Positions 16,079 through 24,807 of a DNA stretch of 64,000 bases are shown here, in pieces; positions within the stretch are counted from its first letter, which is position 1; each line of letters starts with the position of its first letter. The DNA is from Sulfitobacter sp. S223. Its GTDB lineage: Bacteria; Pseudomonadota; Alphaproteobacteria; Rhodobacterales; Rhodobacteraceae. Position numbers and translations under genes: made by a program. The notes beneath the pieces were generated by a model, which saw only the letters and a list, made by a program, of their open reading frames with translations, had not been told where the DNA came from and ran no database searches. The stretch lies in NCBI RefSeq assembly GCF_025143825.1, contig NZ_CP083560.1, positions 2,480,001-2,544,000 of the forward strand. Direction: 5' to 3'.

Positions 16079-17866
16079 TCAGCTTGCGATCAGCTGCCGC
16101 TCGACCTGTTGTTGGGCGACCACGGGGAAGGTGACGTAAAACGTTGTAGAGACACCCATTTCACTTTCGTAAAAGATGTCGCCTGACATCTGACCGGCCA
16201 ACTTCTTTGAAATATGCAGACCCAGCCCCGACCCTTGCGTGGAGCCTTGGGCGCCGTTCTCAATCTGCTCGAAGCGACCGAACACCTGACCGTCCATTCC
16301 CTCAGGAATACCGTGTCCAGTGTTTGTAACTGCAAGCTGTGCCTGCCCATTCAAAATCTTGAACGTGCCTTCAACGATACCATTTTCAAAAGAAAACTTG
16401 ATGGCGTTCGAAACCAGATTGTCGATGATCTGACGCATGGCAAAGGCGTCACCGGTGATGAGCGGAGCACGTACAACGTCCCCGAGAACAAGCCGCACGC
16501 CCCTCTCGGAGGCAAACATTTCGTTCTCTTTAAAGCTCTCTTCGAGGAGTTGGCCAAGATCGACTGGCCGGTTATCCAAATTCAATGCATTGATGTCGAT
16601 CTTCTGGGCCAACAGAATGTTATCGACCAGTCGCGACAAGCGGATTCCGTTTCGATGCGCGATGTCGAGCACCGATTGAACCGGATCGGCGACATCCCCC
16701 AGGCGACCACTCCGTGCAAGCGCCAAGCCACCGATAAGCGACGTCAAGGGTGTGCGCAATTCGTGACTGACAACCGAAATAAATTCGTCTTTTGCACGGT
16801 TGGCCTCATCCGCCCGCTTCAGCGCGTCTTCCAATGCCCCGCTTATGCCGATGCGATCTGTGATATCAACAAAAGTGATGCTCCACCCCAGAATGGCGTC
16901 CGATGGGTCAAGCGGGTTCTCTATCTCCCGAATCCGCGGCTCATATATCCGGTGATTGATGTTGAGGTGAGGAATTGTTTCCAGTGCGCTGAGCGTCTCG
17001 ATATGTGCGCTTATGTCACTCAGAAATGTTGCAGAACTCTGCCTAAACGCCACACTCTTGGCAGCCGCATTTTTTAGAACTATCTTCCGGTGCCTGTCGA
17101 TCATGATGACTGGTTCACTCATCGTATTTGCCAATACGGACTGACCGGCAAACGCCATATCCAGCGTCTTGTTCGTAGCCAGAATCCACGTGAAGCCCAG
17201 AGTCCCAAGCGTGAACATAAAGGCCGTCGGATCCAGACCAAAGACCGTAAAGCCGAAAACGACGTAAGCTGCATTCGTAGCAAGGGGCGTGACGGTAATT
17301 GCGACCAGCAAACCCAGCAATGGCCACGCCGTCCGATTTTCTTTGGTGAAGGCACTGGCAAGACAAAACAGTGTCGCCGCGACGAATGAGTACAGGACTG
17401 CAATGACCAGATAGAAACCTGCGCCGTGAACGTACCTTATATGATCCTTGCCCAAAGGAATAGCCGAAGCCTCCGTATAGACAAGGTGGTGCCACGGGTT
17501 CGTAGACGCAAAAGCAAAGATCGCTATCGGGATAATAACCTGCGCTGCGCGAACGCTACGCTTCTTAAGCCATGCCGCATGGCCGACGTAGGCAAATATA
17601 AAATAACACCAGGCAATCGGCAGCAAAGCATGCCCGATCCAAGCCATGACCGCCCATTGGTATTGGCAGGAAAAGGTGCTTGATGCAGCCTCCAACCCGA
17701 CCATCATCAAAGTCCAAATTGTCGCGACGAAGGTGAGCGTGTAATCTGTCTTTCCGTTGAACCTCTGGAATTTCAGCACCCAAAGCAAGACAAGAGCAGC
17801 TGCCGCGCTGACGACGATCACGAACCAGAAAACCGGGTGCCCCGCAACTCCTTCAAAACATGTCAT
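16079..17866 (-). CDS. orphan 7TM histidine kinase with PAS domain
   Basis: A 595-aa kinase starting at the ATG at 17866 (AGGTGAAG upstream). The N-terminus has seven hydrophobic segments in about 230 residues, the histidine-kinase N-terminal 7TM arrangement, containing WAVMAWIGHALLPIAWCYFIF. A PAS-like region (about 260-340) follows, then a coiled linker (ALKRADEANRAKDEF). The HisKA His is in FISVVSHELRTPLTS, and the HATPase_c motifs are IDNLVSNAIKFS, VTNTGHGIPEG and GSGLGLHISKKL. The frame is open to 17968, but the extra 34 residues precede the ribosome-binding site. No partner response regulator is nearby. Confidence 0.9.
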   Translation of the reverse strand: MTCFEGVAGHPVFWFVIVVSAAAALVLLWVLKFQRFNGKTDYTLTFVATIWTLMMVGLEAASSTFSCQYQWAVMAWIGHALLPIAWCYFIFAYVGHAAWLKKRSVRAAQVIIPIAIFAFASTNPWHHLVYTEASAIPLGKDHIRYVHGAGFYLVIAVLYSFVAATLFCLASAFTKENRTAWPLLGLLVAITVTPLATNAAYVVFGFTVFGLDPTAFMFTLGTLGFTWILATNKTLDMAFAGQSVLANTMSEPVIMIDRHRKIVLKNAAAKSVAFRQSSATFLSDISAHIETLSALETIPHLNINHRIYEPRIREIENPLDPSDAILGWSITFVDITDRIGISGALEDALKRADEANRAKDEFISVVSHELRTPLTSLIGGLALARSGRLGDVADPVQSVLDIAHRNGIRLSRLVDNILLAQKIDINALNLDNRPVDLGQLLEESFKENEMFASERGVRLVLGDVVRAPLITGDAFAMRQIIDNLVSNAIKFSFENGIVEGTFKILNGQAQLAVTNTGHGIPEGMDGQVFGRFEQIENGAQGSTQGSGLGLHISKKLAGQMSGDIFYESEMGVSTTFYVTFPVVAQQQVERQLIAS

Positions 17867-18079
17867 CTTTGCTTCACCTGAGGTCCATTCTCCGCTGATA
17901 GGTATCACCATATGGATGTGTCCGAATTTGGACCGGAGTGTGTGAATTCTGGGCTTTAAGCAGAGCATCCTTTCGAGCTTACCCCCTTACCTGCCCTGTC
18001 CCGCTGGCCAATCACGGGGTCTCGCGGCTGGTACTGCGCGAAGCTGCGTGTCATCCTAGCCCTAGAAAGGGAGGCCCAA

Positions 18080-18382
18080 ATGATCACCGAGATCGTAACT
18101 TTTGATATTCTAAAAGAAATGGATCGCGAGCGCGTCGTAGCGCTTTTCGAGGAAAGCGCCAAAATCTGGCGAGAGCACCCAAAACTGCACCGCAAGAACT
18201 ACCTTTATGATCCGGAGGCTGGAATCGCAGGCGGAGTTTACACTTGGGACAGTGTCGAAGACGCGCAGGAGGCCCACGGAGACGCGTTTTGCATCCGGGT
18301 GACCGAAACTTTTGGCAGCTCTCCCCGCTTTCAGTATTTTGAAACGCCCGTGGTGGTTCAAAACGAGATCGAGAGTGATTGA
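18080..18382 (+). CDS. YdhR-like putative mono-oxygenase family protein
   Basis: A 100-aa protein with the small dimeric alpha-beta barrel pattern. An N-terminal strand (MITEIVTFDI) is followed by a helix (ERVVALFEESAKIW), then LHRKNYLYDPEAGIAGGVYTWDSVEDAQEAHGDAF. The YLYDPEAGIAGGVYTWDS core is typical of the YdhR/putative mono-oxygenase family. Some relatives bind haem or act on quinones or antibiotics; many are uncharacterised. A GAAAGGGAGG ribosome-binding site lies just upstream (18065-18075). It appears to be a single gene. Confidence 0.8.
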   Translation: MITEIVTFDILKEMDRERVVALFEESAKIWREHPKLHRKNYLYDPEAGIAGGVYTWDSVEDAQEAHGDAFCIRVTETFGSSPRFQYFETPVVVQNEIESD

Positions 18383-18521
18383 ACCTTCGGCACAGTCACA
18401 AGTTTGCCCAATTCTACAGTGGCTGTACGCCACCTGAAGATCAGGTGAAACTTCGTGACGGAAGACGGTCTAAAGGCTAAGCTATAGATATTGCTGCGGA
18501 TACACTCTGGAGGATCAAGTT

Positions 18522-19112
18522 ATGAATAATTTCGTTTGGGCAATCGCGCTGACGCTCCTCGCCGGGACTGCGGCAGCTCAGTCTGATGTCAATATCACCA
18601 AGGACATGCCCTCGGTCAGCGTGCCAACCGAAAGCGGCATGGTAGATATCAGCAGGATTCAGGACACCAAAAACCGGATAAGCGGTGACTGGGCGCTGAC
18701 CTCCCGACCCTGCCCCGATTTCTGCATTCAACCACATACCCCTGCTGAAGGGGTTACAACCATCGGAGAGCTGGAGCTGATCGAAATGCTGCAGAACCCG
18801 CAGGCTGTGGTGCTAGACAGCCGTACGCCTGACTGGTTTGCCAGCGGCACGATACCCGGTGCGATCAACATCCCCTACACCTACGTTGTGGACGAACTTG
18901 CCCAGTTGGGCTGCGAGCCTGATTTCGACGGCTGGGACTGTACAGAAGCAAAGCCTGTCGCGCTATTTTGCAACGGAGTCTGGTGCGGTCAATCGCCCAG
19001 CGCGATCCGTAACATGGTCAAGGCGGGCTACCCAGCAAACCGCATTTTCTATTATCGCGGCGGCATGCAGACATGGCGGCTGCTTGGCCTCACTGTGAGC
19101 GGCGGCGAATAG
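18522..19112 (+). CDS. exported rhodanese-domain protein
   Basis: A 196-aa protein with a signal peptide (about 19 aa, cleavage after TAAAQ or near it). The rhodanese fold covers about residues 80-190: ELIEMLQNPQAVVLDSRTPDWFASGTIPGAINIPY, then the active-site loop CNGVWCGQSPSAIRNM, then GYPANRIFYYRGGMQTW. The catalytic Cys is probably the first or second of C-x4-C in that loop; a second Cys pair (PCPDFC) lies in the linker before the domain. The export signal suggests periplasmic sulfur transfer or thiol chemistry. A GGAGGATCAAGTTATG start context supports the chosen start. Confidence 0.88.
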   Translation: MNNFVWAIALTLLAGTAAAQSDVNITKDMPSVSVPTESGMVDISRIQDTKNRISGDWALTSRPCPDFCIQPHTPAEGVTTIGELELIEMLQNPQAVVLDSRTPDWFASGTIPGAINIPYTYVVDELAQLGCEPDFDGWDCTEAKPVALFCNGVWCGQSPSAIRNMVKAGYPANRIFYYRGGMQTWRLLGLTVSGGE

Positions 19113-19137
19113 CGTACGCTACAGGTATCTTGGCCGT

Positions 19138-19908
19138 CTAGTTTTCCGGATTGTTCGCGCGCAAATTGCGCAGCATGGACCGCTGGTAGAGCTCTGGTGA
19201 CAACCGCATCAGCCATGACGCAAGCCACGCCACTCGGCCCACCGGTATGAATTCCCGCCGCTTCCAAACGCCACGCAAGATTACTTTGGCGGCCGCTTCG
19301 GGCGACATATAGTCTATTCCGTCTGCCGCGGCCCCTGGCCGCAGAATTCCGTCGTCACGACGTTCGGCATTCCCGATATTTGTGGCAACAAAGCTGGGCG
19401 CAGCAATCAGGCAGCTGACGCCAAAGGCTGCTTCTTCTGAGCGGAGCGACGAAAAGAACCCCTGTAGCGCATGTTTCGAAGCAGCATAGGCAGTACGCCC
19501 GTGCAGTGGTGCAAATCCAGCAACCGAAGAGATCGCCAGATGCGTGCCCCCGCTGCTGCGGATCGGCTGCAGAAAGGCCCGCGCCATTTCCACTGCAGCA
19601 AAATAATTGATCTCGAAAACCTGCCTATGGCTATCCGCATCGGTTTCCTCGAATGAGGCGATCTGTGAAACGCCGGCATTATAGATCACCATATCGATAG
19701 ACGGCCTTGCTGCGATGATTTCTGCCGCCGCGCGTTCAAGCGCTGCATTGTCCGTCAGGTCCAAAGCAACCGGTGTGCGGCTCTTGGATGGTTTGAGCCC
19801 CGCTATATTCACGTCCATCAGGACACAATGCCAGCCCTGCGCTTCAAGCTGCGCGGCCAACGCACGCCCCAAGCCACCATTCCCACCAGAGATTACTGCG
19901 GTCTTCAT
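19138..19908 (-). CDS. short-chain dehydrogenase/reductase
   Basis: A 256-aa classical SDR. The cofactor motif is GGNGGLGRALA (residues 8-18), an acidic residue after strand 2 (LMDVN) suggests NAD preference, NNAG is represented by IYNAGVS, the catalytic Ser is in AISSVAGF, and Tyr/Lys are in YAASKHALQGF. The C-terminal extension (ELYQRSMLRNLRANNPEN) is helical. It is the last gene of a coupled four-gene operon, with its start overlapping the epimerase-like gene by 4 bp. Substrate unknown. Confidence 0.9.
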   Translation of the reverse strand: MKTAVISGGNGGLGRALAAQLEAQGWHCVLMDVNIAGLKPSKSRTPVALDLTDNAALERAAAEIIAARPSIDMVIYNAGVSQIASFEETDADSHRQVFEINYFAAVEMARAFLQPIRSSGGTHLAISSVAGFAPLHGRTAYAASKHALQGFFSSLRSEEAAFGVSCLIAAPSFVATNIGNAERRDDGILRPGAAADGIDYMSPEAAAKVILRGVWKRREFIPVGRVAWLASWLMRLSPELYQRSMLRNLRANNPEN

Positions 19909-20834
19909 AGCCCTGCCTCACGTTGCCATAGATCGAACACCTCGGAAGAGGTTAAATCTGGTGTATAACCGAACACAGACTTCAGCCTGCCATTGTCCAG
20001 TACAGGGCGATATTGCAGGAACCGGACCTGTTCCGGTCCGTATTGCGACAGGCCCAGCGGCCGTGCCACGGCCAACGCAGCTTTCACCCCCCACGCAGGC
20101 AGGCGCAAAACCGGTTTGCGCAGCTTCTTCGCCAACTCATCGAGAGAGAGCCATCCGTCGCCTGCTACGTTATAGATGCCCGCCGGACCATCCGTTGCCG
20201 CGCGCTTGACGATACGTGCCAGATCGTGGGTCCAGATAAAGACGAACGGACTGTCGCTGCCTCTGATCGCCAGCAGCCTTTTGCGGCGGAAAAGGTCCGT
20301 GATCTGATTGTCGGTCCCGGCCCCCAAAACGGTACCGATGCGCAAAACCACCTGCTCAAGCTCGGGATGTTGTTCGCGCGCAGCGGCCAACAGTTCCTCG
20401 ACCTGACGCTTGTGGTCTGCATAGGGAAATTCGGGGTTTCCCCGGCAAGGTGCATCTTCGGCAAGCGGAACAGGATTGTCCTTGTGATAGCCATACGCCG
20501 CGCCCGAGCTTGTCACGACAAGTCTTCTGACGCCGTGCTTGAGACATGCATCCAGCACGTTGCGCGTACCAGTGACATCCACGGCAAAGGCCTGTTCACG
20601 GGTCATGCCCTGCGGCGGGGTCACGATGGAGGCAAGATGCACGACGACTTCCGGCTGCACCTTTGCGATGATGGTATCGGGGTCACTGCCCGTAACATCC
20701 ATGCGCTGGAACGACACCTGCTCCGGCAACCCCGCCCGCGCCAGATCTGTTACCACAATGTCGCGGGACGGCAGCGCATCAGCAAGTGCCAGACCGACCA
20801 TTCCTGCCCCACCAGTAATCAGTATTCGGGTCAT
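19905..20834 (-). CDS. NAD-dependent epimerase/dehydratase family protein
   Basis: A 309-aa extended SDR starting at the ATG at 20834. The nucleotide motif is GGAGMVGLALAD near the N-terminus, the catalytic Ser is in VTSSGAAYG, and the Tyr-x3-Lys is in FPYADHKRQVEEL. The frame continues upstream to 20903 inside the transporter gene, but the Rossmann strand MTRILITGG fixes the start. It overlaps the BASS transporter by 4 bp and the SDR by 4 bp. It could be a 3-beta-hydroxysteroid-type or sugar-type enzyme; the operon suggests a small hydrophobic substrate, but this is inference. Confidence 0.9.
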   Translation of the reverse strand: MTRILITGGAGMVGLALADALPSRDIVVTDLARAGLPEQVSFQRMDVTGSDPDTIIAKVQPEVVVHLASIVTPPQGMTREQAFAVDVTGTRNVLDACLKHGVRRLVVTSSGAAYGYHKDNPVPLAEDAPCRGNPEFPYADHKRQVEELLAAAREQHPELEQVVLRIGTVLGAGTDNQITDLFRRKRLLAIRGSDSPFVFIWTHDLARIVKRAATDGPAGIYNVAGDGWLSLDELAKKLRKPVLRLPAWGVKAALAVARPLGLSQYGPEQVRFLQYRPVLDNGRLKSVFGYTPDLTSSEVFDLWQREAGL

Positions 20835-21727
20835 CGCGCAGCCTCCGTTCTGGACATCAGACTGGCCAGCGTCAAACCCGAAATGGCATGCCAAATACCC
20901 CAAAAGGCAGCCACCACCGCCATCCCCCCAAGTCCTCCGAAGAAGCCGAAGATCAACACCAGACCCAGACCGGAATTCTGTATTCCTGTCTCGATGGTCA
21001 CGGCCCTGCGGTCAAAAGGCGACAACCCTGCAAGGGTCGCGGTAGCGTAGCCTCCGGCAAAACCAAGCGCGTTGTGCACGATGACCAAACCCGCAATGCC
21101 TCCGGCAAAGGCCAGAAACAAAGCCCAGTTTGCGGCAAGCGCAATGACGACGAAGGCAATAAAAACCCCCATCGACAGCCACTGCAACGGCTGGCGCAGT
21201 ATGCGCGTCAGTTCTGGGCGGTGGGCATTCAATGTCACGCCAAGAACAAGGGGCAGGATCAGCATCAGGCTGACAGTGATCGCAATACTGACAGGATCAA
21301 TTGCTGTGGACCGCAGAATTTTGGCGGAAGGCGCATACAGGCTTCCCCAGAACGCGATATTCAGCGGTGTCAGCACAATCGCAGCAACGGTCGCGAAGGC
21401 TGTCATGGACACCGACAGCGCCGCATTTCCACCCGCACGGTGGGTGATAAAATTGGAGATGTTACCCCCCGGACAGGCCGCCACCAATATCAGCCCCAAA
21501 GCGACAGACGCCTGTGGCTGCGCCACAAGGACAAGTAGGAATGTCAGTACGGGCAGCACAACAAACTGTGAGATCAACCCGGCAAGCAACGGCTTGGGCG
21601 ATCTTGCCAGCAATTTGAAATCGCGAGGGTTGAGATCTATCGCGATGGAAAACATTACCACCGCAAGGATTGCATTAAGTAGGGTCAGCGACCCGGCAGA
21701 AAACTGGAGTGCGGCATCGTCTATCAT
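20831..21727 (-). CDS. bile acid:sodium symporter (BASS) family transporter
   Basis: A 298-aa membrane protein with about ten hydrophobic segments. The BASS signature region is VAACPGGNISNFITHRAGGNAALSVSMT, with the GGN/SN pattern of the sodium site. An N-terminal MFSIAIDLNPRDFKLL loop is also typical. Start at 21727 gives the 4-bp overlap with the monooxygenase stop; a longer frame to 21757 lies inside that gene. BASS proteins move bile acids, steroid conjugates, pantoate, pyruvate or other organic anions with sodium; the ligand here is unknown. Confidence 0.92.
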   Translation of the reverse strand: MIDDAALQFSAGSLTLLNAILAVVMFSIAIDLNPRDFKLLARSPKPLLAGLISQFVVLPVLTFLLVLVAQPQASVALGLILVAACPGGNISNFITHRAGGNAALSVSMTAFATVAAIVLTPLNIAFWGSLYAPSAKILRSTAIDPVSIAITVSLMLILPLVLGVTLNAHRPELTRILRQPLQWLSMGVFIAFVVIALAANWALFLAFAGGIAGLVIVHNALGFAGGYATATLAGLSPFDRRAVTIETGIQNSGLGLVLIFGFFGGLGGMAVVAAFWGIWHAISGLTLASLMSRTEAAR

Positions 21728-23040
21728 GCCTGCTTCCCTTCCAGCTTGCCGATCCATTGCGTTACTGCTTTGCGGTATGTCGCCTTATCAACATAGTAGG
21801 CCATGCGCGGCAGATCGATATAGTCCATGCCCCCCGTCGCGCGATCAAAGCCTTGCGCCTTGGTTTTTTGCAATGCGAGGGCGCTGTCCGTTCCTTCGCG
21901 CAGCCCCTTGATATAGCGCACCACCATTTCCGCCTGCTCATGCCTGCCCTGCCAGCCAAGACCAGATGCCTCAACCATGCCCAGCACAAACAAATCGTCC
22001 CGTTCCGGATGCATGCAATTCAGATAAAGATGCGGTGCGTCGCCCTGCCAGTTAAGATGTGCGTTTTCGATGAACGGATAGTCCAGCTTGTAGCCAGTTG
22101 CCGCAAGGATCATGTCGTAATCCTTGGACGTTCCATCCTTGAAATGCACCGATTTGCCATCGAGCCGGTCAATGTCGGGCTGTATTTTGATATCGCCGTG
22201 ACCCGCATGATAAAGAACCAGCGAATTCACCACCGGATGACTTTCGTACAGCTTGTAGTCCGGTTTGGGGAACCCGTATTTCTGCGGGTTGCCCACGAAC
22301 CATTTGAGGATTGCACCATCCACGATCCGCTTCAGCGCCATGGGCAGTTTAATTGCACCGCCCATCGTGTCAGCCGGTTTGCCAAACACGTACTTCGGCA
22401 CAAAGTAATACCCGCGCCGCATCGACAGATCCGTTGATGTACCGTGGTGGATTGCGTCCACAGCAATGTCGCAGCCGGAATTGCCGGCGCCGACGATAAG
22501 GACACGCTTGCCACTAAACTGGCTTGGGTAGCGGTATTGTGACGAATGAACCAGCTCTCCGCTGAATTCACCTTTGAAAGACGGCATATTCGGCGTGCTA
22601 AGCGTGCCATTGGCGATCAGAAGTCCGGCAAAATTTTCCTGATGCTCGCCCAGATCATCGCGCCATGTGATCTGCCACCCGTCACCGGAGCCGCCCATCG
22701 GTAAACATGACAGAACTTCGGCGCCGAAGTTGTAGTGCTTGGCCAGATCGAAATGCAGGGCAAACTCTTGGAAGTAAGTCTTCATTTCGCGGTGGGACGG
22801 GTATTCCGCCACCTCTTCGCGCATCGGGAAATCCGTGAACTCGGTCATCTTTTTGGACGAAATCAGATGCGCTGTTTCGTACATGGTCGAGCGTGGTCCG
22901 TCGATGTCCCACAAACCGCCCACATCCGAATTCAACTCGAATCCCTGAAAGTCTATCCCCTGCTCGACCAGCAACTTTGCCGCGGCCAACCCCATTGGAC
23001 CCGCCCCGATCAAGGCAAGTCGGTTATGCGCATTTCCCAT
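21724..23040 (-). CDS. flavin-containing monooxygenase
   Basis: A 438-aa class B flavoprotein. The FAD motif is GAGPMG (residues 12-17), the FMO signature F-x-G-x3-H region reads FKGEFSGELVHSSQYRYP, the NADPH motif is GAGNSGCD, and the ATG motif is AATGYKLDYPF. It belongs to the FMO/Baeyer-Villiger-related group; it does not look like trimethylamine monooxygenase. It is the first gene of the coupled operon with transporter and two SDR enzymes and is divergent from a TetR regulator. It probably oxygenates a small organic compound taken up by the BASS protein. Confidence 0.9.
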   Translation of the reverse strand: MGNAHNRLALIGAGPMGLAAAKLLVEQGIDFQGFELNSDVGGLWDIDGPRSTMYETAHLISSKKMTEFTDFPMREEVAEYPSHREMKTYFQEFALHFDLAKHYNFGAEVLSCLPMGGSGDGWQITWRDDLGEHQENFAGLLIANGTLSTPNMPSFKGEFSGELVHSSQYRYPSQFSGKRVLIVGAGNSGCDIAVDAIHHGTSTDLSMRRGYYFVPKYVFGKPADTMGGAIKLPMALKRIVDGAILKWFVGNPQKYGFPKPDYKLYESHPVVNSLVLYHAGHGDIKIQPDIDRLDGKSVHFKDGTSKDYDMILAATGYKLDYPFIENAHLNWQGDAPHLYLNCMHPERDDLFVLGMVEASGLGWQGRHEQAEMVVRYIKGLREGTDSALALQKTKAQGFDRATGGMDYIDLPRMAYYVDKATYRKAVTQWIGKLEGKQA

Positions 23041-23066
23041 CGCGTCCTCCCGTGTCTCCGCTTAGC

Positions 23067-23082
23067 TTGAACAAATGTTCAA
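23067..23082. promoter_or_regulatory. palindromic operator candidate (TetR/FMO divergent region)
   Basis: Perfect inverted repeat TTGAACA-AA-TGTTCAA in the 61-bp gap between the divergent monooxygenase operon and the TetR gene. Its size and position fit a TetR-family operator controlling both directions. It also covers an ATG at 23075, which argues that the regulator starts downstream, at 23102. Confidence 0.75.
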
Positions 23083-23101
23083 CTTAAGGCAAGGTCTTTT
23101 C

Positions 23102-23749
23102 ATGACTGAGACGAACACCTCCAAGAGCAAACGAAAGCGCGCGCCGTCACAAAGGGCACTCGCGACAAAGCTGCGCGTTTTCGATGCCGCGGAAACAATA
23201 TTTGCACAAAGGGGATTCGACGGGGCAACGATCCGGGACATCGCCGCCGAAGCTGGCGAGCCGGTCGGAACAATCCACCATCACGGAGGCGGCAAGAACG
23301 CCCTGTTTCATCATACGGTCGCGCGCCGCGCAGAAACCCTATCACGTGAACGTCTTACAGCGCTCGAACACGTAGTATCAAAGGGCGACCCAACGCTTGA
23401 AGACCTCATCTCTGCCTTCATTCGCCCCTTCTTCAAGTTGTCGGATGAAGACCCCCGCTGGCACCATTACGCCCGCCTCGTGGCCTTCGTGTCAGCCGAT
23501 GACCGCTGGCGCGAAATCTCAAAGGAATGCTTCGATCCAGTGGCGGAAGTGTTCATGCACCAGATTGCAGGGTTGCTTCCCCAAACCCCCAGAAAACAGG
23601 TAGCAGAAGCGTTTGTATTTTCAGTCTCGGCCATGCTTGCACTGCTGACATCCCAGCATCGTATCGGAGATCTCGGCGCAGGGGCCGAATTGGAAAACTC
23701 GCAGATCGACCACCTCATTCGATTTTGCGCTGCAGGTTTTCGCGTCTAG
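23102..23749 (+). CDS. TetR family transcriptional regulator
   Basis: A 215-aa TetR regulator. The N-terminal HTH is clear: AAETIFAQRGFDGATIRDIAAEAGEPVGTIHHHGGGKNALFHHTV (about residues 31-75), followed by an all-helical ligand domain. The start at 23102 (MTETNTS) is preferred over 23075, which falls inside the palindrome. It is divergently placed from the monooxygenase/transporter/SDR operon and is presumably its local repressor, with a substrate or product of the pathway as inducer. Confidence 0.92.
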   Translation: MTETNTSKSKRKRAPSQRALATKLRVFDAAETIFAQRGFDGATIRDIAAEAGEPVGTIHHHGGGKNALFHHTVARRAETLSRERLTALEHVVSKGDPTLEDLISAFIRPFFKLSDEDPRWHHYARLVAFVSADDRWREISKECFDPVAEVFMHQIAGLLPQTPRKQVAEAFVFSVSAMLALLTSQHRIGDLGAGAELENSQIDHLIRFCAAGFRV

Positions 23750-24003
23750 GGCGGGAAAACTCCTGATAAAGCCGATCTTCCGCCAGTACCCTTAACGTTA
23801 AAGGCATGTTACTTTCGACAGCGCGTTCTGAAGCAAAGCAAACTGGATTTTGCCCAAGGTCGATCGGATTAAGTCGTGCTGTTGGTCAAACACTGGTTTT
23901 ACATAGATTTCTCAACTATCCAAGAACGTCAAATGGACACCGGAATGCCCCTCACCAAAGGTTTTGGACAGATGTATCAGACATGGCATATGACGATTTC
24001 CTT

Positions 24004-24807
24004 ATGGCAAGCACGCCTATGAAAATTGCTCTGTGGCAAACGCCTCCTAGTAGCGATGTAGAGACTTGCCTCGCGCGTCTCGGATCCGCCGTTGCCGAAG
24101 CAGCGAACGCTGGGGCCGACCTATTCGTCTCTCCTGAAATGTTTGTCGGGGGATATAATATCGGGGCAGATGCGGTCCGTGCGCATGCAGCGTTATTTGA
24201 GGATGTACGCAAAAACCTTTGCCGCCTCGCGGCTTCACATAAAATCGCTCTGGTTATCGGATTGCCATCGCCAAATCGCGATCGACACTTCAACAGCTGC
24301 ATCGCCATTAACAAGATGGGGCACCAGCTTGCACTTTATCACAAAACCCATCTTTTCGGGAACGTGGACCGCGCGCAATTCACAGCAGGTAATAGCCTCT
24401 CACCTGTTTTCGACCTTTGCGGTTGGCGGGTCGGACTTGCGATTTGTTACGATATCGAATTTCCGGAAGTTGCCCGTGATCTTGCGCTGCGCGGAGCCGA
24501 TCTTATCGTGACACCCACCGCCAATATGGAACCCTTCGACAGCGTTGCTGCGCGTATTGTACCCGCGCGGGCCGAAGAGAACGCGATTTACATTGCCTAC
24601 TGCAACTATCACGGCCATGAAGGCGCATTCAATTATAACGGGTTATCATGCATTTGTGGCCCTGATGGCGCAGACCGAATCCGCGCTGGCAAAAGCGATA
24701 CCGGCCTGTTTTACGCAACGCTCAGCCGCGACGAGTTGCAGGCTTCGAGACAGAACCAATCTCACTTAAATGACCGCCGCCCAGACCTATACGGAATATC
24801 TAAATGA
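24004..24807 (+). CDS. davA: 5-aminovaleramide amidase (nitrilase superfamily)
   Basis: Carbon-nitrogen hydrolase of 267 aa from the ATG at 24004 (alternatives 24019, which matches the usual MKIAL-type start, or 23983). The Glu-Lys-Cys triad is present: Glu45 in SPEMF, Lys114 in YHKTHLFG and Cys148 in AICYDIEFPE. Motifs GGYNIGAD and VTPTANMEPFD are as I remember them for Pseudomonas DavA, which converts 5-aminovaleramide to 5-aminovalerate. It overlaps the lysine-monooxygenase gene by 4 bp. The partner enzyme and strong motif match make the lysine-degradation role likely; another omega-amide substrate is possible. Confidence 0.85.
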   Translation: MASTPMKIALWQTPPSSDVETCLARLGSAVAEAANAGADLFVSPEMFVGGYNIGADAVRAHAALFEDVRKNLCRLAASHKIALVIGLPSPNRDRHFNSCIAINKMGHQLALYHKTHLFGNVDRAQFTAGNSLSPVFDLCGWRVGLAICYDIEFPEVARDLALRGADLIVTPTANMEPFDSVAARIVPARAEENAIYIAYCNYHGHEGAFNYNGLSCICGPDGADRIRAGKSDTGLFYATLSRDELQASRQNQSHLNDRRPDLYGISK

